64,000 bases of DNA from JANMMJ01 sp031373255 (GTDB taxonomy: Bacteria; Pseudomonadota; Alphaproteobacteria; Rhizobiales; Aestuariivirgaceae), in NCBI GenBank assembly GCA_031373255.1, contig JANMMJ010000216.1:20269-84268 (forward strand), written 5' to 3'. Position numbers and translations under genes: made by a program. Shown here one piece after another: positions 27,072-34,951 of the stretch. The notes under the pieces were generated by a model. That model searched no databases and was not told the DNA's origin. It was given only the letters and a program-made list of their open reading frames with translations. Positions within the stretch are counted from its first letter, which is position 1, and the number at the start of each line of letters is the position of its first letter.

Positions 27072-27668
27072 ATGAAACTCACTCCAATCAGCGAGATTCG
27101 GCGCAAGGAACTTCGGCGCGCTGCATTTGATGTGCTTCAGACAGAGGGACTTGCGGGGGCCACACTGGAAAAGGTGGCGGCGAGGGCGGGCGCGTCGAAG
27201 GGCATCGTGCTCCACTACTTTGCGAACAAGCAGGAACTGTTCGAACAGGTGATGCGCGAGGCGAACGCCGCTTTGCGAGGCGTGGTAGTGGCGCGCATGG
27301 AAAAGTCACGGTCGGCGAAGGAGCGGCTCGAAGCCGTCATTGCTCCCAATTTTGATCCGAAATTCTTCCAGCCTTTGGTATGTCAGGCGTGGCTTTCGCT
27401 TTGCGCCGAGCTTCCGCGCGAACCGGCATTAGCGCGCATTCAGCGGGTAATCCACAGCCGTATGGACTCAAATCTGAAGAGTGCCTTGCGCGAGGTAGTT
27501 TCCAAATCCGATGTGGAGTCAATCGCCTTGGGCATTTCATCGCTCATTGACGGACTTTGGCTGCGCAACGGCGTTGCGGCGGGAGGAGTTAGCGCCGATC
27601 AAGCGGCCGCCGAGCTTCGCAACTATGTGCAAGCGAGGACTGGAATTAGGCTTGACCTCAACCCATAA
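27072..27668 (+). CDS. BetI-like TetR family regulator (copy 1)
   Basis: 198-residue repressor. The N-terminal HTH spans about residues 12-55 (AGATLEKVAARAGASKGIVL, then HYFANKQELF), followed by a ligand domain close to BetI (ERLEAVIAPNFDPKFFQPL, QAWLSLCAELPREP). BetI proteins sense choline and repress choline-betaine genes. No betA or betB is present here; the probable target is the divergent choX copy 1, and possibly the hydrolase, protease-like and choWV genes behind it. Paralogous to the regulator at 28813. Confidence 0.88.
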   Translation: MKLTPISEIRRKELRRAAFDVLQTEGLAGATLEKVAARAGASKGIVLHYFANKQELFEQVMREANAALRGVVVARMEKSRSAKERLEAVIAPNFDPKFFQPLVCQAWLSLCAELPREPALARIQRVIHSRMDSNLKSALREVVSKSDVESIALGISSLIDGLWLRNGVAAGGVSADQAAAELRNYVQARTGIRLDLNP

Positions 27669-27669
27669 A

Positions 27670-27699
27670 AGAACGGCCACAATGGGTTGCAGCCGTTCT
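27670..27699 (-). terminator. Intrinsic terminator after choX copy 2
   Basis: AGAACGGC (27670-27677) pairs with GCCGTTCT (27692-27699), an 8-bp stem with a 14-base loop. On the minus strand it is followed by TTTT, so it terminates transcripts of the binding-protein gene ending at 27716. It also lies just past the regulator stop at 27668 and may serve both convergent genes. Confidence 0.7.
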
Positions 27700-27715
27700 C
27701 ACACCAACTTGTAAA

Positions 27716-28663
27716 TCAGCCGGCGAGGGCTGCTGCGACGGCTGCGGCCGCATCGCCGCCATCGAAGGTGGTAACACCATCAAGCCAGGGCTTGGCGGAC
27801 TCCGGATTGGCCTTCAGCCAGGCCTTGGCGGTTTCCTTGGGATCGGCACCGTCCTTCAGCACCGGGTCCATCATCTTGCCTTCCATCTCGAGATTGAACT
27901 TGAGATTGGAAAGGAGCTTGCCGGCGTTGGGGCATTCGCCAGCATAACCGGCGCGCACATTGGTCAGCACTGTGGCTGCGCCAAAGCCCGAAGCGCCCAT
28001 GCCATCGAGATAATGGATCTTCATCTCGCCCATCACCGGATGCGGCGTCCAGCCGAGGAAGATGATCCATTCATTGTTCTTCATGGCCTTCTCGGCTTCG
28101 GTGAGCATGCCTGCCTCCGAGCTTTCGACCAGTTCGTAACCCTCAAGCTTGTTTTCCGGATTGGCGATCATTTCACCGATGATGCGGTTGCCGTCATTGC
28201 CGGCTTCGATGCCATAGATCTTGCCGTTGAACTTGTCCTTGTTGGCGCTAAGGTCAGCCAGACTCTTGATACCGGCGTCGGCCACGTATTGCGGGACCAC
28301 GAGGCCGTAACCTGCGCCTTCGAGATTGGTCGAAAGCTGCTCGACGGACTTGTCATCGAGATAGGCCTGGATGTCGGCGGTCATGCTCGGCATCCAGTTG
28401 CCGAGGAACACGTCAATATCCTTGTTCTTGAGCGAGGCTAAGGTCACCGGCACGGACAGTGTCTTGACCTCGGGCGCATAACCCAGTGCCTCGAAAATCA
28501 CCTGAGCGACGCCGGTCGTCACCTGGATGTCGGTCCAGCCCACATCGGCAAAACGGACTGCCTTGCAAGTTTCCGCATCGCCTGCAAATGCCGGTGAGGC
28601 CACCGTCATCAAGCTCACGCCAGCCACCATGGCAATTGCAAAATTCCTGAATGTAAAAGTCAC
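27716..28663 (-). CDS. choX: Choline ABC transporter substrate-binding protein (copy 2)
   Basis: 315-residue ChoX-type binding protein with a signal peptide ending ASPAFA. Cage residues are present: Trp in DVGWTDI, Trp in LGNWMP, Tyr in GAGYGLVVP and Trp in LGWTPHP. GIEAGNDGNRII and SSEAGMLTEAE are family hallmarks. It starts with GTG at 28663, supported by AGGGAG 8 nt upstream; no better ATG exists before the signal peptide. It has its own terminator and its own divergent BetI-like regulator, so it forms a separate unit from copy 1 and may feed the same ChoWV channel. Confidence 0.88.
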   Translation of the reverse strand: MTFTFRNFAIAMVAGVSLMTVASPAFAGDAETCKAVRFADVGWTDIQVTTGVAQVIFEALGYAPEVKTLSVPVTLASLKNKDIDVFLGNWMPSMTADIQAYLDDKSVEQLSTNLEGAGYGLVVPQYVADAGIKSLADLSANKDKFNGKIYGIEAGNDGNRIIGEMIANPENKLEGYELVESSEAGMLTEAEKAMKNNEWIIFLGWTPHPVMGEMKIHYLDGMGASGFGAATVLTNVRAGYAGECPNAGKLLSNLKFNLEMEGKMMDPVLKDGADPKETAKAWLKANPESAKPWLDGVTTFDGGDAAAAVAAALAG

Positions 28664-28764
28664 GCGTCTTCTCCCTGTTGGCGCCGGGGAGGTCTCGTTT
28701 GATGGACGCCCGCGGCCGATGGCCCTTCAATACCGTGCTTCAAGCCCAGCGGGCAAGTTTTTTG

Positions 28765-28780
28765 TTGGACGGTCATCCAA
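28765..28780. promoter_or_regulatory. Operator-like palindrome between choX copy 2 and its regulator
   Basis: TTGGACGGTCATCCAA is a 16-bp near-perfect dyad (TTGGA ... TCCAA), 102 bp from the choX start and 33 bp from the regulator start. It shares the TTGGA/TCCAA half-site with the operator at 27020-27051, suggesting related TetR proteins read both. Confidence 0.55.
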
Positions 28781-28812
28781 TAAAGAACTAGCTTTCCGCA
28801 AAGGGGTTTTCG

Positions 28813-29400
28813 ATGCCAAAAGTCGGGATGAAGGCGATCCGGCGCAAGCAACTGGTGCAGGCGGCCATTGCCACGATTCATCAGCATGGATTTGCTCGAG
28901 CCACCGTGGCGCGCATTGCCCACACCGCCGGCGTTTCCTCCGGCATCGTGCATCACTACTTTGCCGACAAAGACGAGCTTCTGTTTGCCACCATCTGGGA
29001 AATGCTGGCGGAACTGCGCCGTGACACCGTCGACCGGCAGAAGCATGCGGCGAGTCCGCGCGAACGCATCAATGCCATCATCCATGCCTCGTTCAGCGAC
29101 AAGCAGTTCGACGAGCAGGTGTTCAGTGCCTGGCTGGCGCTTTACGGCAATGCCCGGCAATCGGACCGGCTGAAACGCCTGCTCAGGCTCTATCACCGGC
29201 GGCTGCACGCCAACCTGATGGCGGAACTTGTCAAACTCATGGATCGCGAGCGCTCGGCGGACCTGGCCGAAGGCATAGGCGCGATGATAGACGGCTTGTG
29301 GCTGCGCTATGCGCTGACCGGAAGACCCGACAACCCCGCCCATCCCCGGGCAATCACCAGGGCCTATTTCGAAGCATCCGCCGGCTTTGCCCACCTTTGA
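28813..29400 (+). CDS. BetI-like TetR family regulator (copy 2)
   Basis: 195-residue repressor close to BetI: MPKVGMKAIRRKQLVQAAIA start, HTH with VARIAHTAGVSSGIVHHYFA, and IDGLWLRYALTGRP near the C-terminus. It is divergent from choX copy 2 with a TTGGA ... TCCAA palindrome between. In many proteobacteria betI sits with betBA; here it is attached to uptake only, so conversion of choline to betaine must be encoded elsewhere, if present. The other TetR of the region (27072) is a diverged paralogue. Confidence 0.9.
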   Translation: MPKVGMKAIRRKQLVQAAIATIHQHGFARATVARIAHTAGVSSGIVHHYFADKDELLFATIWEMLAELRRDTVDRQKHAASPRERINAIIHASFSDKQFDEQVFSAWLALYGNARQSDRLKRLLRLYHRRLHANLMAELVKLMDRERSADLAEGIGAMIDGLWLRYALTGRPDNPAHPRAITRAYFEASAGFAHL

Positions 29401-29455
29401 CGTTGCGCCGATACGGCGAGACGCTACAAATCGTCAGGCATATCAGGAGGCAATC

Positions 29456-30445
29456 ATGAAACCGGTCAAGTGGGGCATCATTTCAACGGCCAATATCGGC
29501 GTGGCCAAGGTCATTCCCGGCATGCTGAAAAGCAAGCAACTCGAAGTCGCGGCGATATCGTCACGCGATTCGAAGACGGCGAAGAAGTGGGCCAAGGCGC
29601 TCGGCATCGCCAAGGCCTACAGTTCCTATGAGGAGATGCTGGCTGATCCGGAAATCGAGGCGGTCTACAATCCGCTGCCCAACCACCTGCATGTCCCGCT
29701 GACGCTTGCCGCAGCCCGGGCCGGGAAGCATGTCCTGTGCGAAAAGCCCATCGCGATCACCGCCAAGGAAGCCTTGCAGCTCAAGAAGGCACCCAAAGGC
29801 ATCATCATCGCCGAAGCCTTCATGGTACGCCACAATCCGCAATGGATCGCAGCGCGGAAGCTGGTGCAGGCGGGAAAGATCGGCGAGCTGCGCGCCATCC
29901 AGGTGTTTTTCTCATATTACAATGCCGACCCGAAGAACGTCCGCAACATGGCCAAGATCGGCGGCGGCGGCCTGCTCGACATCGGCTGCTATCCGATCAC
30001 CGTTTCGCGCTTCATCTTCGGCGCCGATCCGCTTCGCGTGACGGCGACGTTCGACCGCGATCCCACCTTCAAGACCGATCGCACGGCGGGGGGACTCGCA
30101 GACTTTGGCAAGGGCAGGCATCTTTCATTCAGCATCTCGACGCAGTCAGCGCCCTACCAGCGCGCCCATATCGTCGGCACCAAGGGACGAATCGAGATCG
30201 AGATCCCGTTCAACGCGCCGCCCGACATGCCAAACCGTTATTTTGTGCAAGGCATGAACATGAATGTTGGCAAGTGGCATGAACTTCCCGTTGCCGACCA
30301 GTACCAGCTTCAGGCAGAGGCTTTCGGGCGGGTGGTGCGCGGCAAGGAAAAGCTTGTATGGGGCGTCGATGACGCCATCATGAACATGCGGATCATCGAT
30401 GCCTATTTCCGCTCGGAAAAGAGCGGCAAATGGGAGAGGCCGTAA
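29456..30445 (+). CDS. Gfo/Idh/MocA family oxidoreductase
   Basis: 329-residue NAD(P)-dependent dehydrogenase. N-terminal Rossmann motif WGIISTANIGVAKVIPGM, the family EKPIAIT loop with its catalytic-region lysine, and GGGGLLDIGCYPITVSRFIF in the C-terminal substrate domain are all present. Relatives act on sugars, inositols and trans-dihydrodiols; the substrate is not deducible here. ATG at 29456 follows a perfect AGGAGG. It is a single gene after the regulator, convergent with the cupin gene 9 nt away. Confidence 0.9.
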   Translation: MKPVKWGIISTANIGVAKVIPGMLKSKQLEVAAISSRDSKTAKKWAKALGIAKAYSSYEEMLADPEIEAVYNPLPNHLHVPLTLAAARAGKHVLCEKPIAITAKEALQLKKAPKGIIIAEAFMVRHNPQWIAARKLVQAGKIGELRAIQVFFSYYNADPKNVRNMAKIGGGGLLDIGCYPITVSRFIFGADPLRVTATFDRDPTFKTDRTAGGLADFGKGRHLSFSISTQSAPYQRAHIVGTKGRIEIEIPFNAPPDMPNRYFVQGMNMNVGKWHELPVADQYQLQAEAFGRVVRGKEKLVWGVDDAIMNMRIIDAYFRSEKSGKWERP

Positions 30446-30454
30446 GACCTGAAA

Positions 30455-30796
30455 TCAGGAGCGGTTGTAAACGTCGTCGTAGCGGATGATGTCGTCCTCG
30501 CCCAGGTAGTCGCCGAACTGGACTTCGATGATTTCGACAAGTTCACTACCGAGGTTTTCAAGACGATGCTTTTCGCCCAGAGGAATGTCGACAGCCTCGG
30601 AGCGTGACAGTTTCATGACCTTGTCGCCCACGGTTACGGTTGCGAGGCCGTTAACAACGGTCCAGTGCTCGCCGCGGTGCTTGTGGCTTTGCAGTGAAAG
30701 ACGCCCGCCTGGAATGACGCTGATGCGCTTGACCTTGAAGCCCTGCTGCTCATCAAGCACGTGAAAGGCGCCCCAGGGGCGGTTTTCGCTGTACAT
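30455..30796 (-). CDS. Cupin protein, mannose-6-phosphate isomerase type II-like
   Basis: 113-residue single cupin domain matching the C-terminal phosphomannose isomerase part of bifunctional GMP/PMI enzymes: NRPWGAFHVLDEQQGFKVKR, SLQSHKHRGEHWTVVNG, and VDIPLGEKHRLENLG. The histidines of the first cupin motif (HKHRGEHW) could bind metal. It stands alone without the guanylyltransferase domain, so enzymatic activity is uncertain; such small cupins may act in polysaccharide precursor metabolism. Confidence 0.82.
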   Translation of the reverse strand: MYSENRPWGAFHVLDEQQGFKVKRISVIPGGRLSLQSHKHRGEHWTVVNGLATVTVGDKVMKLSRSEAVDIPLGEKHRLENLGSELVEIIEVQFGDYLGEDDIIRYDDVYNRS

Positions 30797-30874
30797 ATCG
30801 TGATTTCCCCATCCTGATCAGGGAGCGGGTCTTACCCTAAAAATCCTAAGATTTTCTCAGTAAAGAAGGCCTGA

Positions 30875-31255
30875 TTACGTCCTGCCTTTGCGCTTGCCGT
30901 TGTCGCGCTCGTTCAACGTCGCCAGTAATGCCTCGATGCCGTCGTGGTCGAGATGAACGATGGCATCGGCCAGGCGATTGGCGAGTTCAGTGGCGCGGGG
31001 GTTGAGGCCGGATGTGTCAATGGTGATCCTGGGATGCGAGATGCGAGCAAGGCGCACCACCTCCTCAGCCTCGTCCCAGATAATGTTGAAAAAGGCGATG
31101 GTGCGCTGGATGAGATGCCAGCCGGGCCGGCCACGCTTGCCATGTTCCAGAGCCGACAAGTAGGCAGGCGACACCCCGATGGCCGCCGCCATCTGCTTCA
31201 GTGTCACTCCGCGCTCGGCCCTCAGGCGGCGCATGCGCTCGCCAAACGGTGTCAT
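30875..31255 (-). CDS. XRE-family helix-turn-helix regulator
   Basis: 126-residue protein starting MTPFGERMRRLRAERG. The Cro/C1-type HTH occupies about residues 6-60 (LKQMAAAIGVSPAYLSALEH); the rest is helical. Its start overlaps the Smr-domain gene stop by 4 nt. The frame is open much further upstream, but that would lie inside the Smr gene. In Rhizobiales this small regulator follows smr and mltA consistently, so it belongs to a conserved but uncharacterised group; targets are unknown. Confidence 0.88.
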   Translation of the reverse strand: MTPFGERMRRLRAERGVTLKQMAAAIGVSPAYLSALEHGKRGRPGWHLIQRTIAFFNIIWDEAEEVVRLARISHPRITIDTSGLNPRATELANRLADAIVHLDHDGIEALLATLNERDNGKRKGRT

Positions 31256-31833
31256 GGCTCGAAAGCCCGGTTGCGGCGCAATCTCACATAGATGGCGCCA
31301 CCGCCACCGTGTTTGGGGTGTGCCGGCTGGAAGCCCACGACACGATGGCGGAACTCCGGCTCGGCCAACCATTCGGGAACGCGCTGGCGGAGCTTTCCCT
31401 CGCGCTCTGGTGCATGATAGTGGGTGCGCCCGTGCAGGGTGTGGCCAGAAAACGGCGAAGCGCCTTTTCCGGTGATGACCAGCACCAATCTGGCGCCCGA
31501 TGCGTGGCAGCGATTGATGAACTCCATCAGCCGCACGCGGGCGATTTCCACGCCGCTGCCGTGCAGGTCGATGCGGGCGTCAATATCGGCCTGGCCACGC
31601 TGAAGTTTTTGCCCGGTGCGGCGATCAAAGGTGCTGAGCGGCGGTGGCGAGGCACGGGCCGGACGCTTGGCTGGCACGGCGGGAGGCGTTGCTGTCCGCT
31701 GTGGCTTGGCGGCGGAGACACCATGCAGGGGTGGCAAGGTTTTCTTCAAGGCATGGCGGCCCAGTGGCTTCACGCCATGAATGACTTCGGTCCACAGGTC
31801 GAAATCGGGAAGCTGCGGAAACTTGTGGGTCAT
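31252..31833 (-). CDS. Smr/MutS2-like domain protein
   Basis: 193-residue protein: a proline- and alanine-rich linker (about 45-75) then an Smr domain. Core motifs are IDLHGSGVEIARVRL (the DLHG motif) and LVLVITGKG (the TGKG motif), with PEWLAEPEFRHRVVGFQPAH. Smr domains bind or nick nucleic acids; bacterial stand-alone forms have been linked to mRNA cleavage at stalled ribosomes. It is coupled by 4-nt overlaps to both mltA upstream and the XRE regulator downstream. Confidence 0.9.
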   Translation of the reverse strand: MTHKFPQLPDFDLWTEVIHGVKPLGRHALKKTLPPLHGVSAAKPQRTATPPAVPAKRPARASPPPLSTFDRRTGQKLQRGQADIDARIDLHGSGVEIARVRLMEFINRCHASGARLVLVITGKGASPFSGHTLHGRTHYHAPEREGKLRQRVPEWLAEPEFRHRVVGFQPAHPKHGGGGAIYVRLRRNRAFEP

Positions 31834-33065
31834 TGCGGTTTGACGATCCGCGCCGCGAGCTGCTTCGGCAGCAGCACGACCATGCGGCCCGGGCTTTTCA
31901 TATGTCCGGCGGTGAGCGCTGCTGCGTCACCCCAGCCCCAATAGACATCGCCTCGCGCATATCCGGTGATCGCCGTGCCGGTATCCTGGGCGATGAGCAG
32001 ACGATGGAAGGTTTCGAGGCTCGCGTCCCGGCCCGAAGGGACCTGGGCCTCCAGCCATACCGGCATGCCAAACATCCAGAGACTGCGATCAATGGCAATG
32101 CTGCGCTCAGGCGTTAGCTGGACTTTCTGCGCGCCGGGTGCGCCCAGCGTTTCGTCCTCGACTTGAACCTTGCGAAAGAAAACAAACGAACGGTTCTGCC
32201 ACATGAGTTCGCGGGCGGCTTCGGGATTAGCCTTCATCCAGTGGCGCAATGACTGCATCGACATGTCATCTTCGGTGAGCACACCCCGCTCCACCAGCGT
32301 CCGGCCTATGCCGGTATAGGGCTGACCCGATTTGGCAGCATAGGCGAGCCGCATGCTTGCGCCATCGGGGAGGCGGATACGTCCCGAACCCTGGACCTGG
32401 ATGAAAAACGCATCGGCCCAGTCCCTGACCCAGGCGATCTCAAGGCCTCTCCCGGCAAGAGCTCCCTCTTCGATCTCCTTGCGGGTGAAATAGGACATTG
32501 GCTTGCCGCCCACGCGCCTGCCGTATTTGAGGCCTGTCGCTTGTTCTTCAACCGGATCGAAGCTAATGAGATCGGCGGGCCTTGCATAGATCGGAACAGA
32601 AAATTCCGCCGTTCTGCGCAGGCTGCCCTGTGCTTCAGGTTCATAATAGCCGGTGAACAGACCCTGGGGCCGATCCGGATCGTTGACGGCGAAGGCCGCG
32701 AATTCGCGTTCGAAAAACCTCCGGGCATCTTTAGCGCGCGCTGCGCTTTCGCAAACACCCAGCCAATCGGAGCGGCTGCCGCCAAAGGCAACGCCGCGGT
32801 CAAACGCCATGCCCTCCGCGATGATTTCCCGGCATGACCGCCGGAAAGCCGCAAGAGCCGCCGCGTGGTCATCCTCCTGCCAGCCCTTGAGGCTGGCGAA
32901 GGGGACCGGCTGCAGCACGTCGGCCGCGGCAGTCATGATGCCAAGCATGACAAGAAGAGCGCCAAGACCCAGAGACCGGATGATCGAGCTACATCTGGTC
33001 TTCAGTGGCGACCAACTTCCAGTTTGGGTCACGGGACGTGGCGTCACGCTCGAAAGTCCATACAT
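31830..33065 (-). CDS. mltA: Membrane-bound lytic murein transglycosylase A
   Basis: 411-residue peptidoglycan hydrolase that cuts glycan strands to 1,6-anhydromuramic ends. After a signal-like segment (LGLGALLVMLGIMTAAADV, about residues 33-51) come the MltA domain (GLFTGYYEPEAQGSLRRTAE, FFIQVQGSGRIRLPDG) and a C-terminal 3D-like barrel (QDTGTAITGYARGDVYWGWG) with the conserved Asp region. No lipobox cysteine is obvious. The start is uncertain: ATG at 33065 overlaps the Tim44 gene by 77 nt, and a shorter GTG start is possible. Confidence 0.88.
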   Translation of the reverse strand: MYGLSSVTPRPVTQTGSWSPLKTRCSSIIRSLGLGALLVMLGIMTAAADVLQPVPFASLKGWQEDDHAAALAAFRRSCREIIAEGMAFDRGVAFGGSRSDWLGVCESAARAKDARRFFEREFAAFAVNDPDRPQGLFTGYYEPEAQGSLRRTAEFSVPIYARPADLISFDPVEEQATGLKYGRRVGGKPMSYFTRKEIEEGALAGRGLEIAWVRDWADAFFIQVQGSGRIRLPDGASMRLAYAAKSGQPYTGIGRTLVERGVLTEDDMSMQSLRHWMKANPEAARELMWQNRSFVFFRKVQVEDETLGAPGAQKVQLTPERSIAIDRSLWMFGMPVWLEAQVPSGRDASLETFHRLLIAQDTGTAITGYARGDVYWGWGDAAALTAGHMKSPGRMVVLLPKQLAARIVKPQ

Positions 33066-33696
33066 CGGTAATCTTGCGGATTTCCTTCAGATCGCCCTCG
33101 ATGACCTCGCCGGCGCGGTTGAGGGTTGCTGAAATCAGCTCGCTAATGAACTTGACCGTAATCTGAATGCGTTTGCCGACTAGTTCAGCCGAGAGAATTT
33201 CGGCCTTCTGGATACCGACAAAACGCGAGTCCATTTTTTCTTCGGCCTTGTCACGCGCATCGATGGCGCCGGCGAATCCTTCGAAGACCTCCTTGGAGAC
33301 AAGGTTCTTCAAGCCCGACCTATCGCCCTGGGCAAATGCGGTGACAATCATTTCATAGGCAAGTTTGGCGCCTTCAAGGAAGGCGTGCGGGGCAAATCTG
33401 CTATCGGCCTCGACAATCTTTTCAAGATTCTGGGCAAGCGAAGAACCCGCTGCGGCGTAGCCCGTCCAAACCGGTGCGGGCGGTTCTGCCGTGGTTGTGG
33501 CATTGGGAAGTGCCTCGGCGCCAACGGGTGGCGGATTTTCGCCGGGAAACCGGCTTTCAGCCCGCTTCGGCAAGGTAAAGTCGACAGGCGGGCGTTCATT
33601 GCCGGTGCGGCGGCCAAGAACCGAGCGCAGCTTGAAAAATATCACAACCGCAATCGCCAAAATAAAAAGGTTGAGTGGGTCAAAAACCTGATTCAT
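32989..33696 (-). CDS. Tim44-like domain inner-membrane protein
   Basis: 235-residue protein with one N-terminal membrane segment (LNLFILAIAVVIFFKLRSVLGRR), a proline-rich linker, and a Tim44-like domain (KLAYEMIVTAFAQGDRSGLK, and VWTFERDATSRDPNWKLVAT). It is the bacterial relative of the mitochondrial import motor subunit; in alphaproteobacteria it is linked to fxsA, secB and mltA as here. ATG at 33696 gives the family length; the frame continues upstream to 34104 through fxsA antisense sequence, which I discount. A role in envelope protein export is inferred. Confidence 0.9.
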   Translation of the reverse strand: MNQVFDPLNLFILAIAVVIFFKLRSVLGRRTGNERPPVDFTLPKRAESRFPGENPPPVGAEALPNATTTAEPPAPVWTGYAAAGSSLAQNLEKIVEADSRFAPHAFLEGAKLAYEMIVTAFAQGDRSGLKNLVSKEVFEGFAGAIDARDKAEEKMDSRFVGIQKAEILSAELVGKRIQITVKFISELISATLNRAGEVIEGDLKEIRKITDVWTFERDATSRDPNWKLVATEDQM

Positions 33697-33740
33697 CTGC
33701 TGATCCTGTATAGGCACTGTCGCGCGGAAATTCCGGCAAT

Positions 33741-33770
33741 TTGATGCCTGCACGCTCGTTCCTATATAGT
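33741..33770 (+). promoter_or_regulatory. Candidate housekeeping promoter for fxsA
   Basis: TTGATG (33741-33746) with TATATA (33763-33768, spacer 16) or TATAGT (33765-33770, spacer 18), in the divergent gap between the Tim44-like gene and fxsA. Transcription would begin about 55 nt before the GTG start. Confidence 0.4.
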
Positions 33771-33832
33771 GGTGCAGCCTAAGAACTGAAAGATCAAGAA
33801 TATTTGGCAGGTAGCTGCCCGGGAGACAGGAC

Positions 33833-34303
33833 GTGTTCCAGCGCATTTTCGGCATCATTACCCTGGGCGGCGTCGCGGAACTTTTCCTGCTGATTGCCGC
33901 CGGAGCGCGGTTTGGGGCATTGCCGGTGTTTGCCGAAATCGTGCTTTCGGCAGTTATCGGCGGCACCGTCATCCGGCATTTCGGGATTCGCTCGTTGAGC
34001 CGCATGCAGGCGGAAATGCAGGGTAACGTGTTGAACCGGTCTTCACTTTCCGGCGGCCTGTTCGGTTCGATTGCCGGCCTGCTGCTGATCCTTCCCGGGT
34101 TCATCGGCGATGCAGTGGGGCTGCTCCTCCTTATCCCTGCGGTTCAGATTTTCTTGCTGTCGCGTTTCACCGGGTTTTCAACGCCTCAGGCCGGGCCACA
34201 GCAGCCGCGTCCTTATGGCCGCGTGGTGGTCATCGAAGGCGAGGCCACCGAGATCGCGAGCGATACGACAGCCACGCCGGTTTCCCCGGAGAAGCTCCCG
34301 TAG
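33833..34303 (+). CDS. fxsA: FxsA family cytoplasmic-membrane protein
   Basis: 156-residue membrane protein with three or four hydrophobic segments (LFLLIAAGARFGALPVFAEI, and GLLLILPGFIGDAVGLLLLI). The FxsA family was named for suppression of F-plasmid exclusion of phage T7; its cellular role is unclear. It starts with GTG at 33833, about 135 bp from the divergent Tim44-like gene, and precedes secB. Confidence 0.88.
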   Translation: MFQRIFGIITLGGVAELFLLIAAGARFGALPVFAEIVLSAVIGGTVIRHFGIRSLSRMQAEMQGNVLNRSSLSGGLFGSIAGLLLILPGFIGDAVGLLLLIPAVQIFLLSRFTGFSTPQAGPQQPRPYGRVVVIEGEATEIASDTTATPVSPEKLP

Positions 34304-34392
34304 TGCCTGTTGCGGCCCGATGGCGCATCATGTAAGGCAACGCTCGATCTTTCCGATCGCTCGGTTCATCGCACTCAAGAGGCAAGACGTTC

Positions 34393-34950
34393 ATGGCCAA
34401 AGCAAGCAAGCCTGCCGCCAAGAAGGCAGTATCGAAACCGGCAAATGGTGGCGCCAAGCCAAGGCCGGTGGAAGCGGCGATGCCGACGCTTGAGGTGCCA
34501 CAGCCGGCGCCCGGCGCCATGCCTGCCATGCGGATTCTCGGGCAGTACCTCAAGGATCTGAGCTTCGAGAACCCGAATGCACCGGCCTCGCTGGCGCCGC
34601 AGAAAACGCAGCCCGACATCAATGTTGCGGTCAACGTCAATGCCAAGAATCTGGCGCCGATGGATTTCGAGGTCGAGCTTCTGCTCGACGCCAAGGCCAC
34701 GGTCGAGGGCAAGGTGATCTTCGCCGCCGAAATCAAGTATGCCGGGGTTTTCCGGCTGGAGAATTTTCCCGAAGCCATGCTGCACCCGGCGGTTCTCATC
34801 GAATGCCCGCGCATGCTGTTCCCATTTGCGCGGCAAATTCTGGCCGATGCTTCGCGCAATGGCGGTTTTCCGCCGCTGATGCTCGACCCGATTGATTTTG
34901 CTTCGATGTATCAGAAGCGGATGGCGGCACAGAGCTCGGCCACGGCCTAA
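34393..34950 (+). CDS. secB: Protein-export chaperone SecB
   Basis: 185-residue tetrameric chaperone that keeps preproteins unfolded for SecA. The conserved core begins near residue 45 (MRILGQYLKDLSFENPNAP) and contains EIKYAGVFRLENFPEAMLHP and FPFARQILADASRNGGFPPL, then LDPIDFASMY. The N-terminal lysine/alanine/proline-rich extension makes it longer than the E. coli protein (155), common in Rhizobiales. It follows fxsA and ends one base from the convergent dnaQ stop. Confidence 0.95.
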   Translation: MAKASKPAAKKAVSKPANGGAKPRPVEAAMPTLEVPQPAPGAMPAMRILGQYLKDLSFENPNAPASLAPQKTQPDINVAVNVNAKNLAPMDFEVELLLDAKATVEGKVIFAAEIKYAGVFRLENFPEAMLHPAVLIECPRMLFPFARQILADASRNGGFPPLMLDPIDFASMYQKRMAAQSSATA

Positions 34951-34951
34951 G

